Shown one piece after another: positions 40,779 through 48,776 of a stretch of 64,000 bases of DNA. The DNA is taken from assembly GCF_900491745.1 (NCBI RefSeq), contig NZ_UETR01000001.1, forward strand, positions 434,001 to 498,000. The letters are read 5' to 3'. Both the position numbers and the translations under genes were made by a program. Numbering within the stretch: the first letter of the stretch is position 1; every line of letters starts with the position of its first letter. The notes beneath the pieces were generated by a model. The model had not been told where the DNA came from. It was given only the letters and a program-made list of their open reading frames with translations, and searched no databases. This stretch comes from Amarolinea aalborgensis (GTDB lineage Bacteria > Chloroflexota > Anaerolineae > SSC4 > Amarolineaceae).

Positions 40779-41804
40779 TTATGCGCTGGGAAAGGCGCGC
40801 AAATAGGCCTGGATGATCGTATCCCAGAGCTGGTTGGCTTCCTCGTCAATCGTCTGGCGTGACTCGTCCTCTTCAAACCAGGCAATCGCGCGGCGCACGC
40901 CCTCTTGCCAGGGAACCGTGGCGACAAAGTCAGGCACGAAGCGCTTGATTTTGCTGTTGTCGAAGACCACGCTGCGCGCCTTGTCTCCCAACAAGCTGCC
41001 GTGGGCGTGCGGCCAGTAGGCGGCGATCAGGTCGGATGGAATGTGCACAATGTCAGGCTCCAGGCCGATCGCGTGGCCGGCCTGGATGGCGAGTTGATCC
41101 CAGGTCAGCACTTCGTCCGACGTGATGTGGAAGGCGTGGCCGACGGCCTGTTCACGGCCGAGCAGGCCCACGAAACCTTTGGCAAAATCGCCATTCCAGG
41201 TCACAACCCACAGCGACGTACCGTCGCCAGGCACGATGATTTTTTGCCCGCGGCGCATGCGATCCATCACGGTCCACGGGTGCTGCCAACTGCCCAGGCA
41301 GAGCGGAATCTGCGTCGGGCCGTAGGTGAGCGAGGGCCGCACGATGGTAACCGGGAAGCCTTCGTCTCGATAGGCGGCCAGCAGGCGATCCTCGCAGGCG
41401 ATCTTGTTGCGTGAGTAGTCCCAGAAGGGGTTAGCCAGCGGCGTATCTTCGGTAATCAGGTAGTGACCCGGCGGTTTTTGGTAGGCGCTGGCCGAGCTGA
41501 TGAAGACGAACTGCCGCGTCTTGCCGCGGAACAGGTCAATATCCTGCTCGATGTCGCCGGCCGTGAACGCAACCCAATCCACCACGGCGTCGAAGAAATG
41601 TCCTGCCAGCAGCTGCGCGGCCGCGTCCGGCGCCTGGCGCACGTCGCCCTGGCAGTGGATCACCCCCGCGGGCAGCGCGTACTTGGACGAAGCGCCCCGG
41701 TTGATCACGAACAATTCAATGCCTCGTTCTACCGCCAACGCGGCGCAGGCCGAGCTAATCAGGCCCGTGCCGCCGATGAACAACACTTTCATCCGATGCC
41801 TCAT
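40779..41804 (-). CDS. NAD(P)-dependent epimerase/dehydratase (extended SDR)
   Basis: The 341-residue protein has a Rossmann 'MKVLFIGGTGLISSACA', an active-site 'FVFISSASAYQ' and 'YSRNKIACEDRL' (Tyr-x3-Lys), and 'TIVRPSLTYGP', all features of extended SDRs. AAGGAGG precedes the ATG by six bases. Related proteins act on nucleotide-sugars or, in chloroplasts, bind RNA (CSP41-like); no feature decides between these. It is convergent with the GNAT gene and divergent from the sigma factor. Confidence 0.85.
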   Translation of the reverse strand: MRHRMKVLFIGGTGLISSACAALAVERGIELFVINRGASSKYALPAGVIHCQGDVRQAPDAAAQLLAGHFFDAVVDWVAFTAGDIEQDIDLFRGKTRQFVFISSASAYQKPPGHYLITEDTPLANPFWDYSRNKIACEDRLLAAYRDEGFPVTIVRPSLTYGPTQIPLCLGSWQHPWTVMDRMRRGQKIIVPGDGTSLWVVTWNGDFAKGFVGLLGREQAVGHAFHITSDEVLTWDQLAIQAGHAIGLEPDIVHIPSDLIAAYWPHAHGSLLGDKARSVVFDNSKIKRFVPDFVATVPWQEGVRRAIAWFEEDESRQTIDEEANQLWDTIIQAYLRAFPSA

Positions 41805-41910
41805 TTTCTGCCTCCTTGATTCGATGGACGAACCCTGGCGAACCCATTGAGTGTATCATCACCGCAGGAGGGCGTCAAAGGCTGATGCCCTCATTGTTCT
41901 ATCAACACGC

Positions 41911-41939
41911 TTGTGAGCGCGGGCCGTTTGTGGTAAAAT
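41911..41939 (+). promoter_or_regulatory. Promoter of the ECF sigma factor gene
   Basis: TTGTGA at 41911-41916 and TAAAAT at 41934-41939 are 17 bases apart, so transcription would start near 41946, about 40 bases before the coding start. This looks like a housekeeping promoter, not an obvious self-recognition ECF promoter. Confidence 0.55.
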
Positions 41940-41984
41940 CGGCGCGCCTGTGCACCAGCCAATTCAAGTGGGACGGTAGGGATA

Positions 41985-42668
41985 TTGCAACGCAGTAATA
42001 CAGACTGGATTCGAGGGCTATGCGGCGCCGAAGGCGCGGATGCGCAGCGCCTGGCCCACGAGGACCTCGCCAATTATCTGTACGTGGTTGCGTACAACTA
42101 TCTGCGGCTGCGCCAGGACAGCCTGCCCAGCCTGACCGCCTTCGCCCCAGAAGAACTTGCGGCGTTGGCGCAGGATTTCGTGCAGGAAACGCTGGAGAAG
42201 CTGGCGCGCAACCAATTCGCCCTGCTGGATCAGTTTCGTCGCGAGGGCCGTTTCACCTCATGGGCGGCTCAGATCATCCGCAATCAGGCGGCGATGGAAT
42301 TGCGCCGGCCCTATTGGACGCGACGCCTCGACCTGCCGCACGAGCAGGAGGAGGGGGATCGGCTGACGGCCGCGGCCCCCCGGACGCCAGCGGCTGCCGC
42401 GACCAAGGCCGATCCTGAACATGCTGCGCAGCGCGCCCAGGTGACGAGCATCGTGGAGGCGTGCCTGGAGCACCTGCCCGCCCGCTGCCGCCTGGCGATT
42501 GTCGGCTGTATTGCGGAAGAAAGCCGCGCCGAATCTGTGGCGCAGACGCTCAACACGACGGCCAACGCCATCTACTTGCTGATTGCTCGCGGCAAGCGCC
42601 AGTTGCGCGAGTGTCTGCAGCGCGCTGGGCTGACGCGTGAGGTGCTGCGGCTTTTCGATGCCGCCTGA
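41985..42668 (+). CDS. ECF-type RNA polymerase sigma factor
   Basis: The 227-residue protein has a sigma region 2 ('LAQDFVQETLEKLARNQFAL', 'RFTSWAAQIIRNQAAMELRR') and a region 4 helix-turn-helix ('LPARCRLAIVGCIAEESRAE', 'LNTTANAIYLLIARGKRQLR') joined by an Ala-rich linker. It lacks region 3, as in ECF factors. The TTG at 41985 follows GGTAGGG. The next gene encodes a zinc-finger protein with the pattern of an anti-sigma factor, and a TPR-CHAT protease gene lies beyond it. Which promoters it serves cannot be seen here. Confidence 0.85.
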   Translation: MQRSNTDWIRGLCGAEGADAQRLAHEDLANYLYVVAYNYLRLRQDSLPSLTAFAPEELAALAQDFVQETLEKLARNQFALLDQFRREGRFTSWAAQIIRNQAAMELRRPYWTRRLDLPHEQEEGDRLTAAAPRTPAAAATKADPEHAAQRAQVTSIVEACLEHLPARCRLAIVGCIAEESRAESVAQTLNTTANAIYLLIARGKRQLRECLQRAGLTREVLRLFDAA

Positions 42669-42741
42669 GACGTATGTGAGACAGAAATCAGGCGCTTCGT
42701 GCATCTATTTGTATTGATTGCGCATGAAGAAAAAGGCCGTT

Positions 42742-43428
42742 ATGTTGAGAACCAAGAGAGTTCTGGAAGCGCTGTTTGAGGAAGATCCACTGCCGGAGGC
42801 TTGCCAGGCCTGTGAGACCGATCTTGCCCTGTTTGTGGATGCCGAGTTGAACGGTCAACCGGCTGCCAGGCTGTTCCCGGCCGTGGCTGAGCACCTGGCG
42901 ACCTGCGCCAGCTGCCAACAAGAGGCCGCGGAGCTGACGCGCCTGCTGGCCGCCGTGCAGGAGGAACGCGCGGTGCAGCCCCCGCGGCCGGCGTCCTTCG
43001 ATTTCAGCTATCTCCCGCGACCCGCGGCGCCGCAGCCGTGGCATTTCGACAAGCTGGGCCGGTTGGTCATCCAGTTCTCGGCCGATCTGCTGCGCAGCCT
43101 CCAAGGCCCTCTGCTGCAGCCTGCGTTTCTGAAGGGCGATGCGGTCAGAGGGTTCGAATTGACGGCTGCCCAGGGACTGGACGATCTACAGGTGACTATC
43201 CATGCCGATCCGGAGGCCCAGCAGCCGGGGGTGGTTGACCTGACTGTCAGCGTTGACATCCCAAGCCGCGGCGGCTGGCCAAACCTGGCCGGCGTTGAGG
43301 TGATCTGGCGGCAAGGCGATACGACCACGGCGGTCCAGATCACCGATGCGTTTGGACAAGCGTCTTTGCGCGGAGTTCCCCAGGCAGCCCTGGCTGAGAT
43401 TTCGATTACCATTGCGCCGACGCCGTAG
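42742..43428 (+). CDS. Putative soluble zinc-finger anti-sigma factor with C-terminal beta-sandwich
   Basis: The 228-residue protein has an N-terminal anti-sigma zinc-finger pattern: 'LALFVDAELNGQ', then 'AEHLATCASCQQEAAELTRL' with the HxxxCxxC zinc ligands, as in the zf-HC2/ASD class. No membrane segment is present, unlike most such anti-sigma factors. A linker leads to a C-terminal beta-rich domain from about residue 125 ('DLTVSVDIPSRGGWPNLAGVEV') that resembles carboxypeptidase-regulatory-like modules. The ATG at 42742 has AAAGG five bases upstream; an ATG at 42724 is an alternative. It probably binds the sigma factor encoded 73 bases upstream. Confidence 0.7.
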   Translation: MLRTKRVLEALFEEDPLPEACQACETDLALFVDAELNGQPAARLFPAVAEHLATCASCQQEAAELTRLLAAVQEERAVQPPRPASFDFSYLPRPAAPQPWHFDKLGRLVIQFSADLLRSLQGPLLQPAFLKGDAVRGFELTAAQGLDDLQVTIHADPEAQQPGVVDLTVSVDIPSRGGWPNLAGVEVIWRQGDTTTAVQITDAFGQASLRGVPQAALAEISITIAPTP

Positions 43429-43460
43429 ACTGGTTGATGCCCGTCATGTCTGCGGGTGCG

Positions 43461-45797
43461 TCACACGGGCGGTCGCGCGGGGTCATCGCCGATGACGATG
43501 AACGGCGCCCAGTAGAACGGATCGGCGAACGGGAATTCGGCGCTGCCGGGCAGCGCGGCCGGCGCAGGGTCAGCCGCCAGACCCTTGGGGTGCGACGCCG
43601 CTTCGCCAATGGTCAGGGCGTCCTTTTCTTCGGTCGGCGACGCGGCGAGCAGTTGGATGGCCGTTGCGCGCGGAAGGGTGCGCAGGAAGATCTGCGCCTG
43701 CTGCAGCGCGTGCGCAAAACTGGCGCCGGTCGTCACCTCGCGATAGAACTTCTCCATCAGCAGACGCGTAGATCGCTCATCCACCCGCCACAGCGTCGCG
43801 ATGACCGCCTGAGCGCCGGCCAGGGTGAAGGCTCGCACCAAACCCATCAGTTCATCCCCGCGGCGCACCCGGCTCAAGCCGCTCTCGCACGCGCTGAGGG
43901 TCACCAGGTCGCACCCGAGCTGCAGCCCCCGCAGCACGTCGTGCGCGGTGAGCATCTCCGCGGCGCCCAGGTGCAGCCGTGATTGCAAGGGCGCATCGGG
44001 GTCGAACTCGCCATGACAGGAGATGTGCAGAAAACGGGCGTCCCGGCCGCGGCGGAACAGCGCGTCGCGTTTGCTGGCCGACCCCGCCAGGGCTTCACCG
44101 CCGAGCAAGGCCGCAATGCTGCGCGCTTCATCTTCGGCAAAATGCAGACGCTGCGCGTCGTTGCCATTGAAGCCCAAGGCCAGGCAGGTCAACGACGCGT
44201 CGGACTGCGTGCGCGTGCGAGGCAGTTGAGGACGCCCAAAGAGCGCGGTGGCGCTCGGCCCGTAGATCAGCTCAGGGCCGTCCGCGCGCAACAACGTTTC
44301 GCCATCCGGGGCAATCAGCGCCTGGAAGGGAATCAGGTGCAGCGGCCCGTGGGGAACCAGGTACAATCGGCGTTTGCCGGCCAGCCGACGCGCGGCCGGT
44401 CCTACCAGGCGGTCGTAGAGGGCGCGCCGGATGGCCGGCCGCAGAAAGTGACGCTCGGTCACAGCCCTGCGCTGGCGCGGTAGCAGATCATTGGGGGCAA
44501 GCCCCACGTCGTGCACGGTGACTTCATCGGTCGTCACCACGAACAGCAGCGTCTTGGGCGACGGCAGCCGACGCACACCCGTTTCCGCCGCTGCGCCCTG
44601 CCTGCGGCCATCATCATCGGCCTCGACCAGGCCGCAGGTAAAATACTCAAGCATGGCCGCGTCGGCGGGCAGCGCAGCGCGCACAGCGTCCAACGTGAGC
44701 GTGGGCGCTTCCTGGAGGCGAGGCAAATCGGCTGTGCCGGCAGCCAGTTGATCGAGAAACGCGCGTGAACGCGAACTTTCGATCAGGTCGAAAGCCATGG
44801 CGACGCGTCCCAATTCGACAGCCAGGAGCGCCGCGAAGGCGTAGGCGTTGGCGACCGTGGCGAAAAAACCGGCGCGAGCTTCGGCGGTCGAGACGCCCAG
44901 GCGAATGGCTCGGGCGCGTTCAATGGCGGCGCAGTAGTGGGTCAGGGCTTGTTGAGCGTCGCCCACGGTCTGCGACAGACTGGCGAGGTAGAGGAGCGAT
45001 TGGAACTCCAGGTAGATGTTCCCGTATTGGCGGTGAATGGCAAGCGCAGCCCGATGCGCTTCTGCGGCCCGGTCGAAATAATCAGGGCCAAGCCGTTCGT
45101 ACACTTCACCCTGGTTGTTGAGCGAGATGCCGGTGCGGCTGGTGTAGCCAGCTTCCTGGCAGATGTTGAAATGGCGCTGAAACGCGACCAGGGCCTCGCG
45201 CCATTGACCGGCCTGGCTGTGCAGCGTTCCCAGGGCATTGTAAAGCGAGGCCTCCATGCTGTTGCGTTCACGTCCAGGCGGCAGCTCAGCCAGCGCGGCG
45301 ACGGCCTGCTGGCAGTAATCGGTCCCCTCGCGCAGCGCGTCGGCGCCAAACGCGCCGTGCGCATAGCCGGTGCCGCAGGAGATAGCCATATTGATCCAGG
45401 CTGAGGCCACGTCGAGCGGTTTGTCCAGCCCAGTCAGGGCCTGCAGCGCGCGCTGGCAGCTGACGATCGAGTCCTGCCAACGATCGAGATGGTGATAGGT
45501 GACGCCAAGCGCCAGCCAGGCCCGCGCCTCCAGCAGGGGGGCGCGCGGGCGGTTGGCCGCCAGGGCAGCCTGAAACAGCCGCTCGCCCTCCCCCCAATCG
45601 TGCTCACGCTCGTTGGCGAGAATGCCGGCAAAGAGCAGCCGCCACGGTTCGTAGCTGGCATCCGTGACTGCGCAGGCGCTCAGCGTGGCCAGGATAGATT
45701 CACACGCGGCCAGGCGCCCTTGCTGCGATTCCGTGGTATCGTTGTAAGCCCGGTAGAATGCCTCTACCAGATCAGGTGAACAGGCTGGTTGGTTCAT
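43461..45797 (-). CDS. TPR-CHAT domain cysteine protease
   Basis: The 778-residue protein has N-terminal tetratricopeptide repeats over about the first 400 residues (for example 'ARAWLALGVTYHHLDRWQDS' and 'LYNALGTLHSQAGQWREALV'). A C-terminal CHAT domain, a caspase-like fold, follows. The catalytic dyad is visible: His595 in 'FLHISCHGEF' and Cys637 in 'VTLSACESGLS', followed by 'AGAQAVIATLWRVDE'. The TPRs would recognise a trigger or substrate. The gene faces the sigma/anti-sigma pair tail to tail, with only 32 bases between stops, and is divergent from an unknown gene 59 bases away. CHAT proteases are known effectors or activators in conflict systems, including the TPR-CHAT subunit of type III-E CRISPR complexes. 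No CRISPR is present here. Confidence 0.9.
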   Translation of the reverse strand: MNQPACSPDLVEAFYRAYNDTTESQQGRLAACESILATLSACAVTDASYEPWRLLFAGILANEREHDWGEGERLFQAALAANRPRAPLLEARAWLALGVTYHHLDRWQDSIVSCQRALQALTGLDKPLDVASAWINMAISCGTGYAHGAFGADALREGTDYCQQAVAALAELPPGRERNSMEASLYNALGTLHSQAGQWREALVAFQRHFNICQEAGYTSRTGISLNNQGEVYERLGPDYFDRAAEAHRAALAIHRQYGNIYLEFQSLLYLASLSQTVGDAQQALTHYCAAIERARAIRLGVSTAEARAGFFATVANAYAFAALLAVELGRVAMAFDLIESSRSRAFLDQLAAGTADLPRLQEAPTLTLDAVRAALPADAAMLEYFTCGLVEADDDGRRQGAAAETGVRRLPSPKTLLFVVTTDEVTVHDVGLAPNDLLPRQRRAVTERHFLRPAIRRALYDRLVGPAARRLAGKRRLYLVPHGPLHLIPFQALIAPDGETLLRADGPELIYGPSATALFGRPQLPRTRTQSDASLTCLALGFNGNDAQRLHFAEDEARSIAALLGGEALAGSASKRDALFRRGRDARFLHISCHGEFDPDAPLQSRLHLGAAEMLTAHDVLRGLQLGCDLVTLSACESGLSRVRRGDELMGLVRAFTLAGAQAVIATLWRVDERSTRLLMEKFYREVTTGASFAHALQQAQIFLRTLPRATAIQLLAASPTEEKDALTIGEAASHPKGLAADPAPAALPGSAEFPFADPFYWAPFIVIGDDPARPPV

Positions 45798-45856
45798 GAC
45801 GAGATTGATTTTCGCCAGAAATGCTAGGACTGCAAATCTTGAGGAGGATGTGCAAG

Positions 45857-46879
45857 ATGCCGATCAATGATCCGCCGTATGGAGGCCGCATCGAGGTCAG
45901 AAAGAACGGTTCGGTTTTGTGGCAGGTGGCCGCGCGCGAGTTTGGGAAAGATCGAGATACGGACGGCACCCTGGAGTATGCCATTCGCATGGTGGATGCC
46001 AGCCGCAACATGGTGACGTCGCGCGACGGCAAGTGCCTGGTGACCGTCTCTGAGTCTGCGCTGGCCGGAGCGCCAACGCAAGCCGGAGATGGGCAGGCCT
46101 GGAAGTTCCTGATTGTATCCGGCTATGATGCACCAGGCACGCCGTATGATGGGGTGATCGTGGGCAGTTCCTACTACATCACTGGCGCGCAGTACGATCC
46201 GACGGCGGCAGGGCCGCACGGGCATGTCAACCTGCCATGTTATCAACTTACGCTGCGCTATGACGACTATGATCTGCAGCGGGCTGGGCTGCCGCTCGAT
46301 CTGGAGCCGCGGGAACTGCGCCTGGTCTATGAGAATTGGATTTCGCTGCGCGCCGTGCTGGAGGCGCTCGAACAACAGGCCGCGCGGCCGCAAGGTGAAG
46401 AGAGCTCGTCAGGCAACCGGCTGCATCGTCAACGGGAGCGTTTGGGAGCCAATGAGGCGCAGATGGCTGCCCTTTTGAAGGCCTGGGGATTGCCCGGCAG
46501 CGATCTCAATGTCTTGCTCAAATGGGCCGGCGCCGGCAAGCTGTTCGAGGAGCAGGGGATTCACTGGGACCTGGCGCATGTTCTGGAGCAGTTGATTCTG
46601 GTGTCGCTGAAAGTGAACGCCAGCAATGCGAAGGACCTGGACGTTTGGTTCTCGCGTTGGCTGCCGGTGGCAAAACGCGTCGAGCAGTCTGAGCGGTCGC
46701 TGGATTTTCGCATGGTGAGTGTGCCCATCGTCGAGGCGGAGGAGATACCGACGCCCAAAAATGGCTCGCGTATCGTGACGGCCAAAGGACTGATGCAGGC
46801 CGGCACCTTTGCGCTGATGTACTACAAGAAATCAGGGGAGCAAGACGAGTATGAACACGGTGAGGCGCCGGCTGGATGA
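45857..46879 (+). CDS. Unknown protein divergent from the TPR-CHAT protease
   Basis: The 340-residue protein has no family that I recognise. Residues 1-150 look like a beta-rich domain ('YGGRIEVRKNGSVLWQVAAR', 'DGQAWKFLIVSGYD', 'CYQLTLRYDDYD'). Residues 160-270 look helical ('YENWISLRAVLEALEQQ', 'HWDLAHVLEQLILVSLKV'), and a short beta-rich tail follows. There is no signal peptide or membrane span. The ATG at 45857 follows GAGGAGG by nine bases. It shares a 59-base divergent promoter region with the CHAT protease gene, so coordinated expression, and perhaps a substrate or sensor role for the protease, is possible. That is inference. Confidence 0.7.
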   Translation: MPINDPPYGGRIEVRKNGSVLWQVAAREFGKDRDTDGTLEYAIRMVDASRNMVTSRDGKCLVTVSESALAGAPTQAGDGQAWKFLIVSGYDAPGTPYDGVIVGSSYYITGAQYDPTAAGPHGHVNLPCYQLTLRYDDYDLQRAGLPLDLEPRELRLVYENWISLRAVLEALEQQAARPQGEESSSGNRLHRQRERLGANEAQMAALLKAWGLPGSDLNVLLKWAGAGKLFEEQGIHWDLAHVLEQLILVSLKVNASNAKDLDVWFSRWLPVAKRVEQSERSLDFRMVSVPIVEAEEIPTPKNGSRIVTAKGLMQAGTFALMYYKKSGEQDEYEHGEAPAG

Positions 46880-46911
46880 CGTCAGGCGCCGTACACCGCA
46901 AGTTGACCGCT

Positions 46912-46944
46912 CTCCTTCTCCCCCATCCGATGGGGGAGAAGGAG
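46912..46944. repeat. Perfect 15-base-pair palindrome between convergent genes
   Basis: CTCCTTCTCCCCCAT at 46912-46926 and ATGGGGGAGAAGGAG at 46930-46944 are perfect reverse complements around a CCG loop. They lie between the ends of the convergent genes 45857-46879 and 47007-48194. The stem may serve as a bidirectional transcription terminator, but neither side has a long T-run. It may also be a dispersed palindromic unit. Confidence 0.6.
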
Positions 46945-47006
46945 GCTGTCAGCGCTACCGGCTTGAGGACAACAGGGCGGGGCAAGAAGTGCAGGTGAAG
47001 CGCCCG

Positions 47007-48194
47007 CTAATGGCTGCGTGCGCTGCGGCGCACGAGAATCAGGCCAGTCACGGCGACGAGAAGCGCCCAGGGCCACAGATTGAGGGCTGTGCGTGGGGTA
47101 GCGGGGCCTTCCAGGGTGGTCAACTGCACGGCCGTCGGTTGGCATCCGCTCGCCCCAACCAGCAGGTATTGATTGGTGTCAATGCGAGTGAAGAGGCCGT
47201 TGACGGCGGCGATGCCGCCGCTGGCGTAGATGCGGCCGGCCGCGTAGGCGTTGACCATGCCGGCGGTTGCCGCCGCCATCGAGTCCACGTAGGCCCACGT
47301 GTTGGTGGTCGGGTTGTAACGTTCGGTGGTTGCCAGGCTGTTGAAGGTTGCGCCTAAACTGTCGGCGCCGCCATAGACGTAGATGTAGACGCCATCGGTG
47401 GCGATCCCCGGTGATACACGCCCCTCTTGCATGGGCGCCAGTGAAGCCCAGGTATTGGCGGCCGGGTCGTAGACCTCGAATGTGGTCAAGCCATTGTAAT
47501 CGGGATCCACGGCTTGCGCGCCGCCCGCGACGTAGATCTTGCCGTTGAGGGTGACGGCGACGTTGTTTTCACGCGCGGTCGGCATGGGCGCGCGCAGCGC
47601 CCAGGTGTTGGCGGCGATGCTGTATTCGTAGTTTGTCGTGTTGGAATCGGCGTCGCCGTCGTCGCCGCCAATCACGTAGATCTTGCCATTAGCGGTCGCC
47701 TGCGCCGCGGTGCCGATGCCCAATTCGCCCACGGGGATAGGCGCTCCCTCCGACCAGCTATTGCTCAGCGAATCGTAGATGAGGGTGGAGGTAACGGCAT
47801 ACAGGGGGGTCGAAGAATCGGCGTAGCCGCCCACGACATAGATGCGCGAGCCGGATGCGCTGGGCTGAATCCCGTAAACGCCCACCGGCATGGGTGCGCG
47901 TGGGGTCCAAACATCCGTGACGGGGTTGTACAGATCTACATTGGGCACGGCCACGCCGCCAGGCAGGTTGCCGCCGATCGCGTAAAAGGTGCAGTTGTCC
48001 ACCGATGCGCCTCCCATCAGCCAGCCGGCCGTCGGCGCCGGTGTGCCGATGCCCCAGGCCTGTGGAACCGCCTCCCGTGGGCCGAGTGGAGCCGCCGGGG
48101 GCAGGCCGGGATGCGCCGCCGCCGGCAGAATTCCCACCAGCAATAACAAGATCGTCAACCAACTGACGGTCATCCAACGTGTTCTTGTCGCCAT
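47007..48194 (-). CDS. Secreted Kelch-repeat beta-propeller protein with C-terminal membrane anchor
   Basis: The 395-residue protein has a signal peptide ('WLTILLLLVGILPAAAHP') and about six Kelch-type blades, each with a 'Y.P.(T/A)N.W' element followed by 'AP(M/I)P', for example 'VYDPAANTWASLAPM' and 'RYNPTTNTWAYV', and a di-Gly strand such as 'GKIYVIGGDDGD'. The C-terminus ends in a hydrophobic span and basic tail ('WALLVAVTGLILVRRSARSH'), so it is probably held on the cell surface. The ATG at 48194 follows AAGGAGG by eight bases. A six-bladed propeller usually binds protein or sugar. It faces the unknown gene tail to tail. Confidence 0.85.
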   Translation of the reverse strand: MATRTRWMTVSWLTILLLLVGILPAAAHPGLPPAAPLGPREAVPQAWGIGTPAPTAGWLMGGASVDNCTFYAIGGNLPGGVAVPNVDLYNPVTDVWTPRAPMPVGVYGIQPSASGSRIYVVGGYADSSTPLYAVTSTLIYDSLSNSWSEGAPIPVGELGIGTAAQATANGKIYVIGGDDGDADSNTTNYEYSIAANTWALRAPMPTARENNVAVTLNGKIYVAGGAQAVDPDYNGLTTFEVYDPAANTWASLAPMQEGRVSPGIATDGVYIYVYGGADSLGATFNSLATTERYNPTTNTWAYVDSMAAATAGMVNAYAAGRIYASGGIAAVNGLFTRIDTNQYLLVGASGCQPTAVQLTTLEGPATPRTALNLWPWALLVAVTGLILVRRSARSH

Positions 48195-48776
48195 TCCATA
48201 TTCCTCCTTCAGGTGCGAACAGTTTTTGGTCTGAAAGACCGATTTCATTCTATGGGGGACGCTTGTAGGGCTTCTTCCTAACCACGGTGCGCCGATAACG
48301 CTCATGCAGGCTTTTTGCGCCGCCTGCGTGCTGACAGTTGACACAGATGCACGGTCGCGCCGGAATCTGTCACGCGGTTAGGCGCCACAAGCGAGCGATT
48401 GAAATCGCGCCTGATGGGCGTACCGCCGGGCGTCCACCGTCGTGGGCGCGATGCCGGTCGGCGAGGGCCGACGGCTCGACTGAGCTCGCCGAAGTCCTGG
48501 CGGCGGAACGCCCTTTCGGCCCGAATTCATGCGGCGGCTGCAGTCGGCGCACGATGCCTGAGCAGACCACCGGCCTCAGGCAAATCTCCAGCGGCCGTTC
48601 ATGGCCGGCAGTCAGGGAGAGCTCGCCCTTTTTGTCAAACTTGACAGGTTCGGTATCTTGTTTTAACCTTCCTCATAACTTACCTCAAGCAACGTTCTCG
48701 GCCGGCCTGCACACTTGGTTCAGGCCTCTGCTCTGCACCTCATGCGCTGAACGCATGACGCCCCAGGAGGTTCACC
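48195..48776. other. 582-base spacer between divergent genes; no gene seen
   Basis: No supportable coding frame lies here. The region around 48470-48500 contains 'CTCGACTGAGCTCGCCGAAG', text of the kind repeated in intergenic DNA of such genomes. A possible promoter for the glycosidase gene is TTGACA at 48641-48646 with TAACCT at 48664-48669 (17-base spacing). Confidence 0.4.

Noticed and set aside
43141..43165. tRNA T-loop-like 'GGGTTCGAATT'
   Set aside because: It is inside the anti-sigma gene and no cloverleaf can be built around it.
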